From NCBI GenBank assembly GCA_036417435.1, contig CM070903.1, forward strand, positions 1 to 64,000: DNA of 64,000 nt, given 5' to 3'. The position numbers and the translations under genes were made by a program. Every line of letters begins with the position of its first letter. The stretch's first letter is position 1. The stretch is from Inia geoffrensis (Eukaryota > Chordata > Mammalia > Artiodactyla > Iniidae). The notes beneath the pieces are model-generated. The model was not told where the DNA came from, searched no databases, and saw only the letters and a list, made by a program, of their open reading frames with translations. This document shows positions 10,816-24,200 of the stretch, one piece after another.

Positions 10816-11001
10816 CTGTTTGTATCATCTTTAATTTATTTCATCAGTGTTTTATAGTTTTCTTCATACAGGTCTTTTGTCTCCCTAGGTAGGTTTATTC
10901 CTGGGTATTTTATTCTTTTTGTTCCAATGGCAAATGGGACTGTTTCCTTAATTCTCTTTCAGATTTTTCATCGTTAGGGTATAGGGATTCAAGAGATTTC
11001 T

Positions 11002-11213
11002 GGGGCTTCCCTGGTGGCGCAGTGGTTGAGAGTCTGCCTGCTGATGCAGGGGATGTGGGTTCATGCCCTGGGCTGGGAAGATCCCACATGCCACGGAGCG
11101 GCTGGGCCCGTGAGCCATGGCTGCTGAGCTTGCGCATCTGGAGCCTGTGCTCCAAAACGGGAGAGGCCATAATAACAGTGACAGGCCCGTGTACTGCAAA
11201 AAAAAAAAAAAAA
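11002..11213 (+). mobile_element. CHR-2-like SINE at the junction of L1 and the tandem array
   Basis: Full-length head, body and A-tail. Unlike most copies in this window it has no matching flanks: AAGAGATTTCTG (L1) lies to the left and TTATGAGGCCCATC (array monomer) to the right. That suggests the junction was made or altered by recombination rather than by simple insertion. Confidence 0.92.
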
Positions 11214-14090
11214 TTATGAGGCCCATCAAATGTATCCAGAAACTTGTAAGAGTTCAATGTCAACACCCTAGTTAGAGACACAATCCTGTCTGACGAGATA
11301 ACTGCAAACAACCATGGTAAACAAAAAAGGGATGAACAAAATGATAACTGACCTGGATACCTACATATCCTTCTGTCATTACTAAGGAAAAACACACGTT
11401 ATATTTAAACTCTAAAATCATAAGGGCTAATGCTTACTAGCATTGGTTGGGACAACATTTCTTACCTGAATACCTGCAAAAAAGGATGGCAGTTAGGAAC
11501 AATATCCACACTTACCTTGATATCTGAAGATCAGATGGTCTGTTCTGTGCAAAAGGCCCACCTTATCACTTATCTGGATGCAAGCCATGTCCCTGTCATA
11601 TCATTATGAGGTTCATCATGACCTATCAACAGGAAACTGGAAAACACATTGTGACGAATGTGTCTATGGACCCACCTTTACTACCTGGACCCTGAAGATA
11701 ACCCTGTCACCACCACTGTTGCAGGATTCATCAAATCTACCTGGAATCTTGCAGTAACTCCAAGGTCTAGGCCACTGCTAGGCACAGCATTACCTCTTGG
11801 ATGCTCACCTACAAAAGAAAACCATGATTACTACTGTGACACGCAGCTGTATGAGAATTACCTGGATATCTGCAAGTCTCTCAACAATTACACAAACATA
11901 AATTTTTTATAAAATATAAAACAGGAGGATAACACGGTTTCCAGAATTGATGAGATACTATCAATTCCTACCTGAAAACCCAGCTTCCAAAATGCCATGG
12001 CAAAACAGGAACAAATATCACTTACCCAAGCATATGAAGACTGGACGGTCTCTGATGGGGTGAAAGTGCCTATCATCACTTACCTGGATAACAGAAATGC
12101 CTCTGAAAACAAACATTGTCAGGTTCACCACAATATCTTGACATGAACCTGAAAAAGGTATTACGATATTATGTGTAAAAGGACACAACTTGTTCTAACG
12201 TGACACCTGCAAAGAACATTCACTACTTTCATCATTATAAGAACATCAGCTGTAACTGAATACTGGCAGTAAGCCAAGTCAGGAATATTCTCAGGTAAGC
12301 TGACATTTCTTAAGGGAACACATGCAAAATTTCCATGGTCACTACCATGGCTGGGGCCATCATGCTAATTACATTGTTATGTGAAATTACTCAACACTCA
12401 CAGAGAAAGATAAAAAGTTTCTTTAAAATATAATAAATGAAAACTCCTGGTTTCTAGAACTGGTAAGGGATCCATCATTTCCTATCTGAACGCCTGCAAG
12501 GAAATCACGGTAACAAGCATGAGGGATATTATCATCACTTACCTGGCTACCTGGAGATCAGAAAGTCTGTGCTGTGGTTGAGGCCCATATCGTCACTTAC
12601 CTGCATCCTAGCCATGTCCCATCATCCACGACCAATGTTAGGTTCATTGTGATCTCTTGAAGGAAACGTGAAAGACATGTTTTGAAACATTTGTTAGGGG
12701 CACAGTTTTTTCTACCAGGACACCTGCAAATAATCGTGGTCACTTAATCGTTAGGAGATATATCAACTTTACCTGGATACTTACAGTAATCCAAGGTCAA
12801 CGCCAAGGTTGGAAAACTGTCATTTCTTGACTGGACACCTGTACAAATCCTATGGGTAGTACTGTGGTGGGGAATGCCATGATAAATACCTGTATACCTG
12901 TAACCCCTGAGCATTCCTAGTGTTAAACATAAATTTTCCCTAACATACAAAAAGTGAAAACTCATGGTCTCTGGATTTGGTAAAGACTAACTGTTCATTT
13001 CTTACCTGAACACCTGCAACCAAGTCACGGTGACAAGCAGCACTGACACCCGTCATCACTTACCTACGTACAGGAAGACTGGATGGCTTAGGCCCACGCC
13101 ATCACTTATCTCAACACCAGCGATGTCACTCCATCAACTTCCATAGAGAGGCTCGCTGCCTGATCTCTTGGCAAGCCCTGAAAAACACATTGTGAAAAAT
13201 GTGCTTGGTACGATGTCTCGTTCTACCTGTTCACCTGCAAATTCCCTTGTCATCTGTATCATTTTGGGACCATTCAACATTACTTGGATACTCGGAGAAC
13301 TCGGAGGTCAAAACCTAGCAACACAAACCTTCCTCCCATGAACAGCTACTTGCAAATATCCCATGGTTAATAACGCAGTTAGAACAATATGACAAACTAC
13401 CTGGATGTTTGCAATCTGTCTACCACTACAAGTGAGAAATACATGTTATCTCTGTACAAGAACACAGTAAAAATTACCACTTGCTAGTATTACTAGGGAC
13501 AAATTAGTTTAGCTTACACTTGGCAAAAAACAAGGTAAATATCAGATAATTACATAGATATCTGAAAATAAGCAATCCTCTAATGAGTTCATGTCACATC
13601 TCATACCTATGTACCACCAAAGACCTGAACAGAATACCTGCAAAAAAAAAAAAATAGGGGAGCACAAGTATTAGGGACACCATCATCACTTACTCATATG
13701 TGTGAAGATCACATGATCTGGGCTGTGGTTTAGGCCCAAATTATCACTTACCTCAATACCTGATATGTGCCTTGTTACCTGCTGTTGATAGGTTCACTGT
13801 GATGTCTTTACATGAAGCTGAAAAAATTGTGTAAATTGTGTTTGGTATACATCTTATTCCACGGGGACACCCGCAAATTCCTTGTTCAATTCTATCATTT
13901 CAAGAAACATCGGCCTTCCATGGATAACTGGATATCTGATATTAAACGTTGATAAGACATACCCTCCTTTCTTGAAGGAATGCCGGGAAAAATCCTAGGG
14001 TGAATAACAACCACTGATGGGCAGTATGAGAAACCACCTGGCCATCTACTGATCCATCTAGCACTCTGTGTATATAAAACCCATAAACCT
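11214..14090. repeat. Array segment 1: A-B-C-D-E units, leftmost block
   Basis: The array enters part-way through monomer 3 (ATTATGAGGCCCATCAA). Landmark monomers at about 11,530 (A, with a short 'gcaaaaggccca' ending), 12,038 (B, 'tctctgatggggtgaaagtg'), 12,556 (C), 13,075 (D) and 13,706 define one A-E block. Spacings are 508, 518, 519 and 631 bp. The larger last spacing reflects extra monomers in the E-type junction. Confidence 0.85.
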
Positions 14091-14311
14091 GGGCTTCCCT
14101 GGTGGCGCGGTGGTTGAGAGTCCGCCTGCTGACGCAGGGGACACGGGTTCGTGCCCCGGTCTGGGAGGACCCCACATGTCACGGAGCGGATGGGCCCACA
14201 GGCCATGGCCGCTGAGCCTGTGCATCCGGAGCCTGTGCTCCGCAACGGGAGAGGCCAGAACAGTGAGAAGTCCACGTACCGCAAAACAAAAACAAAAATG
14301 AAAACAAAAAC
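14091..14311 (+). mobile_element. CHR-2-like SINE inside the array
   Basis: Standard head, B-box-like GGTTCGTGCCC and an A-rich tail broken by C. Flanks AAAACCCATAAACCT (left) and AAAACCCATAACCCCT (right) are the target duplication within a monomer-6 copy. So it inserted after the array had formed. Confidence 0.93.
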
Positions 14312-16282
14312 AAAACCCATAACCCCTAAACAAGAATACAGTCAAATATCCTGCTTACTGGTATTGTTGGGGTGAATTTAATTTCTGAACTGCATACGTG
14401 CCAAAGCCATACTTAGAGTACAGTCTTGAAAGCATCATCATTCACACATATGAAAATAAGCTGTCTAATGAGCTAAAGTCACATAACCTAATACCTGCAT
14501 ATTAGGAAAGGACTTAATAGAACACTTACAAAACGACAAGGTAACACTGTGTTAGGGAAATCATATTCATTTACCCAGATATCTGAAGATCACATGGCCT
14601 GTTGCCTGCAAAAGGCGCACACTATCACTTACTTGGATAAAAGCCACGTCCCTTTAATGATCATTAAAAAGTTCACCATGATCCCTAGACAGGAACCTGG
14701 AAAACACACTGTGACAAATGTGCCTATGGACACAAGTTTATTTACTACCTGGACCCTGAAGATAACCTTGTCATGACCATCACTGCAGGACTCAGCAAAT
14801 CTACTTGGAATCTTGCTATACTCCAAGGTCTAGGCCACTGTTACACAGACCATTATCTGCTGCATTTACACCTGCATGGAACCTTGATTAGTACTGTGCC
14901 TCATAGCTCTATGAGGATTACATGGATATCTGTCACTCAACAATCAGATGGTTAAATATCAATTTTTCTAAAATATAAAACTATAGGATAACATGTTTGC
15001 TAGATTTGTATGGTGTCTACAATTTCTTACCTGACTACCTGCAAAAAAGTCATGATAACAAGAAGTGTGAAGACACATCAGCATTACCTAGATATGTGAA
15101 TGTTGATCGTCTGTGTTGTGGTTTATACCCACATCATCACTTACCTCCACACCAACACGCTACAACGTTCACTACCACTGATGCGCTTACTGTGATGTGT
15201 TATCCTGAATCTGCAAAACAAATTGCAGTAAATGTATTTGGTACACATGTCATTCTACCTCTATGCCCCCAGATTCCCTTGGTCACTTCTGGTATGATTT
15301 TGGTACACATCAACACTACCTGGACACTTGCCTGCAGACACTGGGGTCAAACCCTAGGAAGAGACACCCTCTTCTCAGAAGGGCTCCCTGCAATAATCCC
15401 TGAGCTAGTAATGCTGTGATGTCAACATGATAAAATTACAAGAATCCCTGCACATGCATCTTTCATTAGTAGTTAAGTACATGTTACCTCTAAAGAAGAA
15501 CATAAAAATCTTATTAGTATTATTAGGAACATATTAACTTCATAATCACATATATGAAAAAAACTAGGTAAATTTAAGAGTCTCAAAAACATTAATTTTG
15601 TAAATACTGATATTGGGAATGTCTCTGAGTTATTGTCACGTCATCTCATACCTGTTCACCAACAACGACCTTAACAGGATCCCTGCAGAAAACCATGGTA
15701 ACGCTGTGTGAAGAGACCGCATGCTCACTTACCTAGGTGTCTGAGGTCAAATGACCTGTACTGGGGTAAAACCCACTTTATCAAATACCTGTCAACTAGC
15801 AAGGTCCCATTCATGAGCACTGTTACGTCCACTGTGGTATCAGAACTGCTGGAACATGTAAAATTGTACACGTCAAGTGTGTTTAAGGACTGAAGGACAA
15901 CACTTGTTTGACACAAAAAAGAAAAAACCCAAAGAAAACAACAACAACAAAATCAAACGAATAAATGCAAGAAAAAACGGCACCAGCAAATAATCTTAGT
16001 CACTTACATCATTCAGGGAATCATCAACCCTATCTGAATCTTTCAGAACTTCAGTGTCAACATCAGTGCTAGAGATATATTTCTCTGAGCACCTGTAGGA
16101 ATCTCATGGTCAATACTGTGAATCCAAACTAGGATAACTTAGCTGCCACCTGCATATGCCTCTGTCACAACTAAGGTTAAGCACACATTATATGTACACT
16201 CTAAAAAAAATGGCTAATGCTACTATCACTGATTGGGAAACATAATTTCTTAATTGCATACCTGCATAAAAACACAGGAACA
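14312..16282. repeat. Array segment 2
   Basis: Landmarks at about 14,588 (A), 15,100 (D-like) and 15,740 (E). B and C are missing here compared with the full A-E order, so this block looks like a deletion derivative. The E unit carries the extra monomers with CATATATGAAAAAAACTAGG and CTCATACCTGTTCACC. Confidence 0.8.
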
Positions 16283-16494
16283 GGGCTTCCCTGGTGGCGC
16301 AGTGGTTGAGAGCCCGCCTGCCGAGGCAGGGGACACGGGTTCGTGCCCCGGTCTGGGAGGATCCCACATGCGGCGGAGCAGCTGGGCCCGTGAGCCATGG
16401 CCGCTGAGCCTGCGCATCCGGAGCCTGTGCTCCACAACGGGAGAGGCCACAACAGTGAGAGGCCCGTATACCACAAAAAAACAAAACAAAAAAA
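16283..16494 (+). mobile_element. CHR-2-like SINE inside the array
   Basis: Near-consensus copy. The target is the A-run after CCTGCA in a monomer-8 copy: ACACAGGAACAG before and CCACAGGAACAG after. The corresponding site in the paralogous block near 22,270 has no SINE. Confidence 0.94.
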
Positions 16495-18890
16495 CCACAG
16501 GAACAGAAACACTAAGAACACCATCCACACTTTCCCACGTATCTGAAGATCAGATGGTTTGAAGAGGGCTAAAGGTCCACGTCATCACTTACCTCAATAC
16601 AATCAAGGCTTGTTATTGCTCATTATGATCTTTACCAGGATGTCTTTGCAGGAACCTGAAAATCACATTGTAAAATATGTCTATAGACACGCCTTTTCTA
16701 CTAGGACCCTGCAGATAACCTCATTCACTGCCTTCCGTGCAGGACCTGCCATCAGCTCTCCCTGGGTTCATGCGAGGGAGAATATCCTCCAAGGTCTATG
16801 CCACTGTTAGAAACACCATCCTCTTTTCCCTGCTCACCTGCAGAAACGCCACGGTCACTACTGTGCCACACGCTCGGTCATCATTGCGTTCATACCCGGG
16901 AATCGCTCAGCACTCACAGGGTTCAAAATAAATTCTCAAAAATATAAAACAGTAGGATAATATGATTGCTAGGATTGATAAAACACTATCATTTCTTACC
17001 TGAAGACCTGAAATGAACCACATGGGAAAACAAGTTTAGCCAATCGACACCGCTTACCTAGAGATGTGAATGCAGGATGCTCTGACGTGGCGAAGGTGCA
17101 CATCATCACTTACCTAGACACCAGAAAGGACCCCCTATAACAACCATTCATTTCATCTTGATCTCTTGACGGGAGCCTGAAAAACACAGGCTACAGGCTC
17201 AAAAGGACAGACTCGTAGCAGGACACCTTCAAACGACCTTAGACATTTCCTTCACCATAAGAATATCAACTCTACCTGAATACTTGTAGTACGCCAAGGT
17301 CGAGGGCATTGTCACATATGACAGCATTTCATTATGGGGACTTGCAAAGTCTCATGGTTATGAGCACCATGACAATCACCCAAATATGGCAAGTGCTCAT
17401 CACTCACATGGGTCATTAAAACTTTTCTCTAAAATAAGATAAATGAAAACTCATGGTTTCTAGAATTGGCAAGAACAGTCATTTCCTACCTGAACACCTG
17501 CAAAGAAAAATGGTAACAACAATTGTTAGGGAAACTATTATAACTTACCCAGCTATGTAAACATCAAATGACCTGGGCTCTGGTTTACTCCATATCTGGT
17601 TTAGTCCACAAGGTCACCTACCTGTATACAAGCAATGTCCACCATTAATGAGCACTGTTAGTTTAATCATGATCTCTTCGCACAAACCTAGAAAGATAAT
17701 ATGAAATGCCTGTTAAAGGACACAACGTTTTCTACCAGGACACGCACAAATAATGGTGGTCACTTCATCATTAGGAGACACATCCATCTACCTGCATACT
17801 TGCAGCAATCCAAGGTCAACACCAACGTCAGATAAAACGTCCTTCTTTGACTAGACACCTGTACAAATCCTATGACTAGTACTGTGATGGGGAACGCCAT
17901 GATAAATACCTGTATTCACATAATACCTCAGCATCCACACGGGTAAAAGTGAACATTTACAGAAACAGAACAAATGAAAACTCACGGTATCTAGAAGCCG
18001 TAAAGACTATCATTCCCCACCTCAACACCTTCAAAAATCATGGTAAAGAGACGTAGGAGGACACATCATTACTTACGTAGGTATACAAAGGTCAGATGGA
18101 ATGTGCTGTGGGGTAGCCCCACACCAGCACCTATCTCCATAGCAGCAATGACCCACAATAACTACCATTAATAGGCTCACCAGGATGTCTTGACATGAAT
18201 CTGAAAAACACAGTGTGGAATACGTTTGGGGTGCATAAATCATCCTACCTCTAAAGCTTTAAATTTCTTTGGTCCCTTGAACCATTTTGGTACCCATCCA
18301 CACTACCTGGCTAGTTGCAGGAGTTCAAGGTCAATTCCTGAGAAAAAACACCATCTTCTCTTGAAGGGTTACCTGAAAAAATTCCCAAGGTCAATAACTC
18401 AAGGATGGCAATATGATAAGTCACCTGGATCACATGCATATCTGTTCATCACTACAAGTATTAAATACATGTCATCTCTAAACAGAATATAAAAAAATCT
18501 CATGTGTACTAATATAATTAGGCCAAACTAATTTCTTAACTACACACATGCCAAAAACAAGGTAAATATTAGAGTCTCAAAAATTAATTACATAGATATC
18601 TAAAAATCCGAATGTCTTTAATGAGTTAACATCACAACATCTCACACTTGTATACTAGTAAAGACCTTGACAGGATACTGAAAACAAACATGGTAACACG
18701 AATGTTTCGGACACAATACTTACTTACCTTCATATTGAAGATCAGAGGGTCTTCATTGTGGTAGACTCCACTTTATCACTTACATGGTTGAAAGCAAGGT
18801 TCTGTTAGCAACCACTGTTAGGTTCACAGTGATCTCATGACAGGAACCTGAAAAACACATTCAACAAATGTGTTTAAATATACCATTTGT
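16495..18890. repeat. Array segment 3: complete A-E block
   Basis: Landmarks at about 16,548 (A), 17,064 (B), 17,561 (C), 18,090 (D) and 18,738 (E). This block lines up with 22,340-24,700 at an offset of about 5.82 kb, with moderate divergence (about 80% in the part I compared). Confidence 0.85.
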
Positions 18891-19224
18891 GGGACTTCCC
18901 GGGTGGCTCAGTGGTTAGGAATCAACATGCCAATGCAGGGGGACACGGGTTCGAGCCCTGATCCGGGAAGATCTCACATGCTGCAGAACAACTAAGCCCG
19001 TGCGCCACAACTACTAAGCCTGCTCTCTAGAGCCCAAGAGCCACAACTAAGGAAGCCCACGTGCCTAGAGCCCGTGCTCCACACAAGAAAAGCCACCACA
19101 ATGAGAAGCCTGAGCAACACAACAAAAAGTAGCCCCCACTAGCCGCAACTAGACAAAGACCACATGCAGCAACAAAGGCCCAACGCAGCCAAAACTGAAT
19201 AACTGAATGAATTAAAAAGAAAAA
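18891..19224 (+). mobile_element. CHR-1-like SINE inside the array
   Basis: Long form with CCACAACTACTAAGCC and CACAACAAAAAGTAGCCCCC. Flanks ACCATTTGT and ACAATTTGT form an imperfect target duplication within monomer 2. It is more diverged than the CHR-2 copies. Confidence 0.9.
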
Positions 19225-19750
19225 ATTACAATTTGTTCTACCAGGACACCGGCACCTAACCTGCTTTACTTCCATTATTATGGAAAACATCAACTCTACC
19301 TGCATACGTGCGTTAATTCAGGTCAGCAATAATGTTGGGTGAGACTGTCACCTCTTAACTGGACACCTGTAAAAAACCAAAGGTTACGACTGTGGTGGCA
19401 ACCTCATAACACAATATATGATCAACCTACAACATTCACAGGGTTAAATATTAGTAGCCTGTAAAACGTAAAAAATGTAAACTCATGGTTACTACAATTA
19501 TTAAGAACTTTTAGCATCTCTTACCTGAATACCTGCAACAAAATATAGCTAACAAGAAGTGTTAGGAACGCCATAAACACCTACCTACCCACATGAAAAA
19601 AAGATGGTCTGATCTTCATGTACGTAGGTATATGAAAACTAAAAGCTAATGGTTTCAAGAACTTATAAGGAATCTGTCCTTACCTGAATACCTGCAAAGG
19701 AATCATGGTAACAAGTGTCAGGCTCACAGTCATCACTTACCGACATATGT
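19225..19750. repeat. Array segment 4, rearranged monomers
   Basis: Monomers 3 to 9 follow the SINE, then an abrupt jump near 19,600-19,640 (GATGGTCTGATCTTCATGTA) back into a monomer-7 type sequence. The jump marks an internal deletion or recombination next to the recent duplication that starts just downstream. Confidence 0.7.
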
Positions 19751-21285
19751 GCAGGTCAGGTTGCCCGTGCTCTGGGTGAGGCCCACGTCGTCACATACCT
19801 GACCCCCAGCAGTGTCCCCCGTTAACACCAACGCTAGGTTCAGAGTGATGCCTGGACAGGAAGCTGGAAAAGACATGAGACACGGCCTTCCTACCAGGAC
19901 ACCTTGATGATGTCATCATTATAAGAGGAAGCACCTCTACCTAGACACTGGCGGTACTCCAAGGTCAACACCAAGGTTGGAAAGCCATAGTTTCTTGACT
20001 GGACATCTGAAAAACCCTATGGGAAGCAGTGGGAAATCCATAATAAGTATCTGCACATGTGCAATCCCTCGACACTTCAGAGTGTTAAACGTTCTCTAAA
20101 GTATGAAAAGGGGAAAGTATTGTTTTCCAGACTGGCAAGGACTCCATTATTTCTTACCCTGATCCCTGAAGAAAAAAAAACCACGGTAACAGGAGGTGTT
20201 AGGACACATCCTTACTTACCCAGATACCTGGAGGTCAGAAGGCCTGTGCTGTGCTTTACGCTCACACCATCACTTACCTGGACACCAGCAAGGTCCCATC
20301 TGCAAATCCATCTATCACTACTGTGTTAAATACATATGATCTCTAAAGAAGACTACTAAAAATCTCATCCCTACTAGTATTATTAGGGACACAGTAAATT
20401 CATAACTGATCACGTGCCAAAAACAAAGTCAGCATGAGACACTGAAATCAGGAATTATGTAGATATCTGAATACAAGAACGTCATTCATCAGTGAATATC
20501 ACATGATCTCATATTGGCATAACAAGCAAACGTCTTCACATGATACCTGCAAAAAAAATAAATAAATAAAGACATTAACACAACTGTTAGGGACAGCATC
20601 CTCGCTTACCTAGATACTGAAGTTCACACGGTCTGCACTGTGGTAAGACGCACTTTAACACTTACCTGTTTAAGTGTTACGCTAGTAACCATTAGGTACA
20701 CCCTGTTCTCCTGACAGGAAGCTGATGAAAAATACATGCAACAAATGTGTCCAAGACACAACTTGTTCTACCAGGATGCCTGCACCTAACCTTGTTCACG
20801 TCCCTTATTAAAGAACACATCAACTGTACCTGGCTCCTTGCATCCATTCAAGGTCAACACTGCTGTCAGGAGAGACCAGTGGCACCTACTTGGGTACCTG
20901 CAAAAGTCTTATAGATATGACAATGGAGAGACGTCACAAGAACTACCTGGATGTGAACGACTTCTCAATGTTTACAGGATTAAACAAATTTGAACTAAAC
21001 TACGAAAAGTGTAAACTCGTGTTTACTAGATTTAGTAAGGACCCTTAGCAGTTCTCACCTGAACACCTGCAACAAAATCACGCTAACGAGAAGTGTCAGG
21101 AACGCCATCATCACTTACTACATACGTGAAGAACAGATGGCCTGTGATGGACTTCAGGCCCACATCATCACTTACCTAGATACCAGCAACGTCCCCTGTT
21201 ATCTACCACCGGTAGCTCACCATCATGTCCTGACAGGACTCTGAAAACACATTTAGAGAATGTGTGTGATATCCATATTTTTCTA
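19751..21285. repeat. Recent 1.53-kb duplication, copy 1
   Basis: It begins about GCAGGTCAGGTTGCCCGTGC and ends about AACACATTTAGAGAATGTGT. It matches 25,843-27,372 base for base except scattered changes. My hand count over about 720 bp gives roughly 97% identity, far above the identity of neighbouring array units to each other. Offset is 6,092 bp at the left and 6,089 bp at the right. It contains a distinctive deletion junction near 20,298 (GGTCCCATCTGCAAATCCAT), shared with copy 2. Confidence 0.92.
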
Positions 21286-24200
21286 GGGGACACCTTCAGA
21301 TACCCTTGGTCAGTTGCATACTTTTGAGACTCATCAACATTACCTGGATACTTGCAAAAGTCTGGGACTAAACCCTAGTAAGAGACGCCTTCTTCTCTTG
21401 AAGAGGTTATTTCGAATTCCACGCTCACTACTGTGGCGATGAACAATAGGATAAATTACCTGGATACCTGCATATCCTCTTATCAGTAGGAGGGTATAAA
21501 ATGGTATTTTGGAACATGAATATAGTGAGGTATTGTGTTTACTTGTGTTGTTAGGGACAAATTCATACCTCTAGGGCGCACAAGCCAAACATAAAGCTAA
21601 TATAGTAACTGTAAGTTAAAATATAAAGACTCTTCAAAATACCGTTAACTACATACATACCTGAAAATAAGAAGGTCTCATGAATTAACGTGACATCTCG
21701 TAACCTTTGCACTGGCAAACGCCGAAACAGGGTATCTGCAGGGAAAACAAAATATGAGAACACTGTGTTCGGGGTTTGGGACATCATCCTCACTTATGGA
21801 GACATCTGAAGACAGTTGGTCTATGCTCTGCTGTAAGGTCCTCAGCACCACTTAACTGCTTACTCGCAGGGTCCCATTAATGACCATCGCTAGGTTGACT
21901 GCAATGTCACCACTCATATATCATGAAGAAACACATTTCCCAAGGGAGTTTACGGCAAAAAAATCGTTTTACCTAAAGACAAAAATAAAAAAGGCTACCT
22001 GTGATTAATTCTGATTATTTGCATCATTAGGGGAATCATCAACACTGTATGTGTCTTGGAGGCACCTCAAGGTTAACACCACTGCTGGGCACACTATCAT
22101 CTCTTGTCTGAGCACCTGTGAAAATTTCATGCTCAACGTGCTGGTGTGGAACAGCAGGATAACTTACCCGGATTCCTGCATATCCCTCCATCACTGCTCA
22201 GGTGGAACATACATTATACCTAAACCCTCAATTGATTGGTAGCATTGGTTGGGGCCCTATCATTTCTTAACTGGCCTCTTTAGGGAACAAACACAGTAAC
22301 AGAACAGTTAGCAAACCATCCACACTTAACCTCCCTGTCAGATGGGCAGATTATTTGTAGAGTCCTCAATAAACGGAGATCTACGTCGTTACTTACCAGA
22401 TGAGAGCAAAGTCCCGTCATTGAGCATTATGAGGTTTATCATGGTTTCTTGACAGAAACCTGAAGAACAAATTGGGACACATGTGTCTACAGTGTATCTT
22501 TTCTCCCAGGACACTTCAAATAACCTTGTCCACTTCCATCACTGCAGGACCCATCAACTCTACTTGAAGTCTAGTATTACTGCAAGGTCTGTGCCATTGT
22601 GAGATACCACCACGTTTTGACTACTTACCTGCAAAAATACTAGGGTAACCTCTGTGACCCACAACTCCATTTTTATTACATGAATACCCACGGACTGCTC
22701 AACACTCACATGCTTAAACACACATTTCCTCTTAAATATGAAAAAGTAGGATGTTTGCTAGCATTGGTAAAAAAAAAAAAAAAAAATACTATTGTCATTT
22801 CGACGTGAATATCTGTAAAGAAAACACATGGTAAAACGGGTTCAAGCCATCAACATCAATGAACTGGATACATGAAGACCGGCGGGTCTCACGTGGCGAA
22901 GGTGCACCTCATGACATGCCTGGATACCAGAAATGTCCCCCCTTAACGACCACTGTCAGGTTCACTGAGGTCAGTAGACAGGAACCTGAAAAATACATGA
23001 TGATGTACGTGTGAAAGGATGCAATTATTCTTCCAGGACACCTGCAGGAACCTTGGTCACTGCATCATTATGAGACCATCAAGTGTAACTGAACACTTGA
23101 TGTATTCCAAGGTCTAGACCACCGCCAGGTAAGACACTGTTTCTTTACGGAACGCCTGCAACATTTCCACGGTTACGGCTGCACTTGAGGACATAATGTT
23201 AATTACCTGGATACGGCAACCCCTCAACACTCACTGGGTTCAACAGAGAGAACAAAGGTTCTCTGAGTTATGAAAGGTGAAAACTCATTGTTTTTAGCAT
23301 CAGTAAGGACTCTATAACTTTCTGCCTGAACACCACCTAAGAAACTGTGGTAACAACAACCCTGAGAGACGCCATCATCCTTTAGCTGGCTATCTGGAGA
23401 TCAGAGGGCCTGTGCCGTGAGTTAGGCCCCCATCAGCACTTACCTGCACCCTAACAGTGTCCCCCATTAACACCAACGCTAGGTTCAAAGGGATGCCTTG
23501 ACGGGAACCTGAAAAAGACTTTTGGAAACCTGTGTTAAAGGACACAACTTTTTCTACCAGGATATCTGCACGTGCCCTTATGGAGTACACCAACCAAGCC
23601 TGGATGTTTTCATTAATGAAAGGTCAGTGCTCATGTCAAAGAAAATCATCATTACTTCACGGGATCCCGGGAAAAAATCTGTGGGCACTACTGGGGCTGG
23701 GGACACCATGATCCGTACCTAGATATGTGTCATCCTTCAACACGCACAGGGTTAAACACAAACTTTGTCTAATACAAAAAGTGAAAACATGTCTTCTAGG
23801 CTTGGTAAAGCTCTATCATTTCTTACCTGAATTCCTGCATGAAAAAAAAGAAATCATCTTAATGTGAGTGTGAGAACACATCATCACTCACCAAGATATA
23901 TGAAGGTCAGATGGCCCGTGCTGTGGTTTAGGCCCAGGCCATCACCTACCTCGACACCAGCAATGTCACAGGTTAACTACCGCTGAGAAGCCCTCCTAGG
24001 TATCTTGACATGTATCTGAAAAACACATCACGCAAAATGTGTTCAGTACACATCTCATTCTACCTGTGCACCTGCAAGTTCCATTGATCAATTCTACCAT
24101 TTACGGATGCATAAACATTACCTGCGTAACTGCAGAAACCTGAGGTCAAACCGTAGTAAGAGAACCTTCCTCTTTTGAAGGGAGACCTGCAAAAATCCCA

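Larger units (their letters stand above)
9005..11001 (-). mobile_element. 5'-truncated L1, minus strand, about 2 kb
   Basis: The 3' UTR is at the left, with a poly-T start and AACATCTTTATTGGAATATA. The C-terminal part of ORF2 lies to its right, and the element is truncated within the reverse-transcriptase region at about 11,001. ORF2 is open for its last 272 codons (9,388-10,206), then broken by frame changes upstream. It ends against a CHR-2 SINE, beyond which the tandem array starts. It lacks ORF1, the endonuclease and a promoter, so it is inactive. I see no clean target duplication. Confidence 0.9.

Noticed and set aside
14997..15419. 140-codon open frame in the array
   Set aside because: It crosses ordinary diverged monomers; paralogous units elsewhere have stops at the same places.
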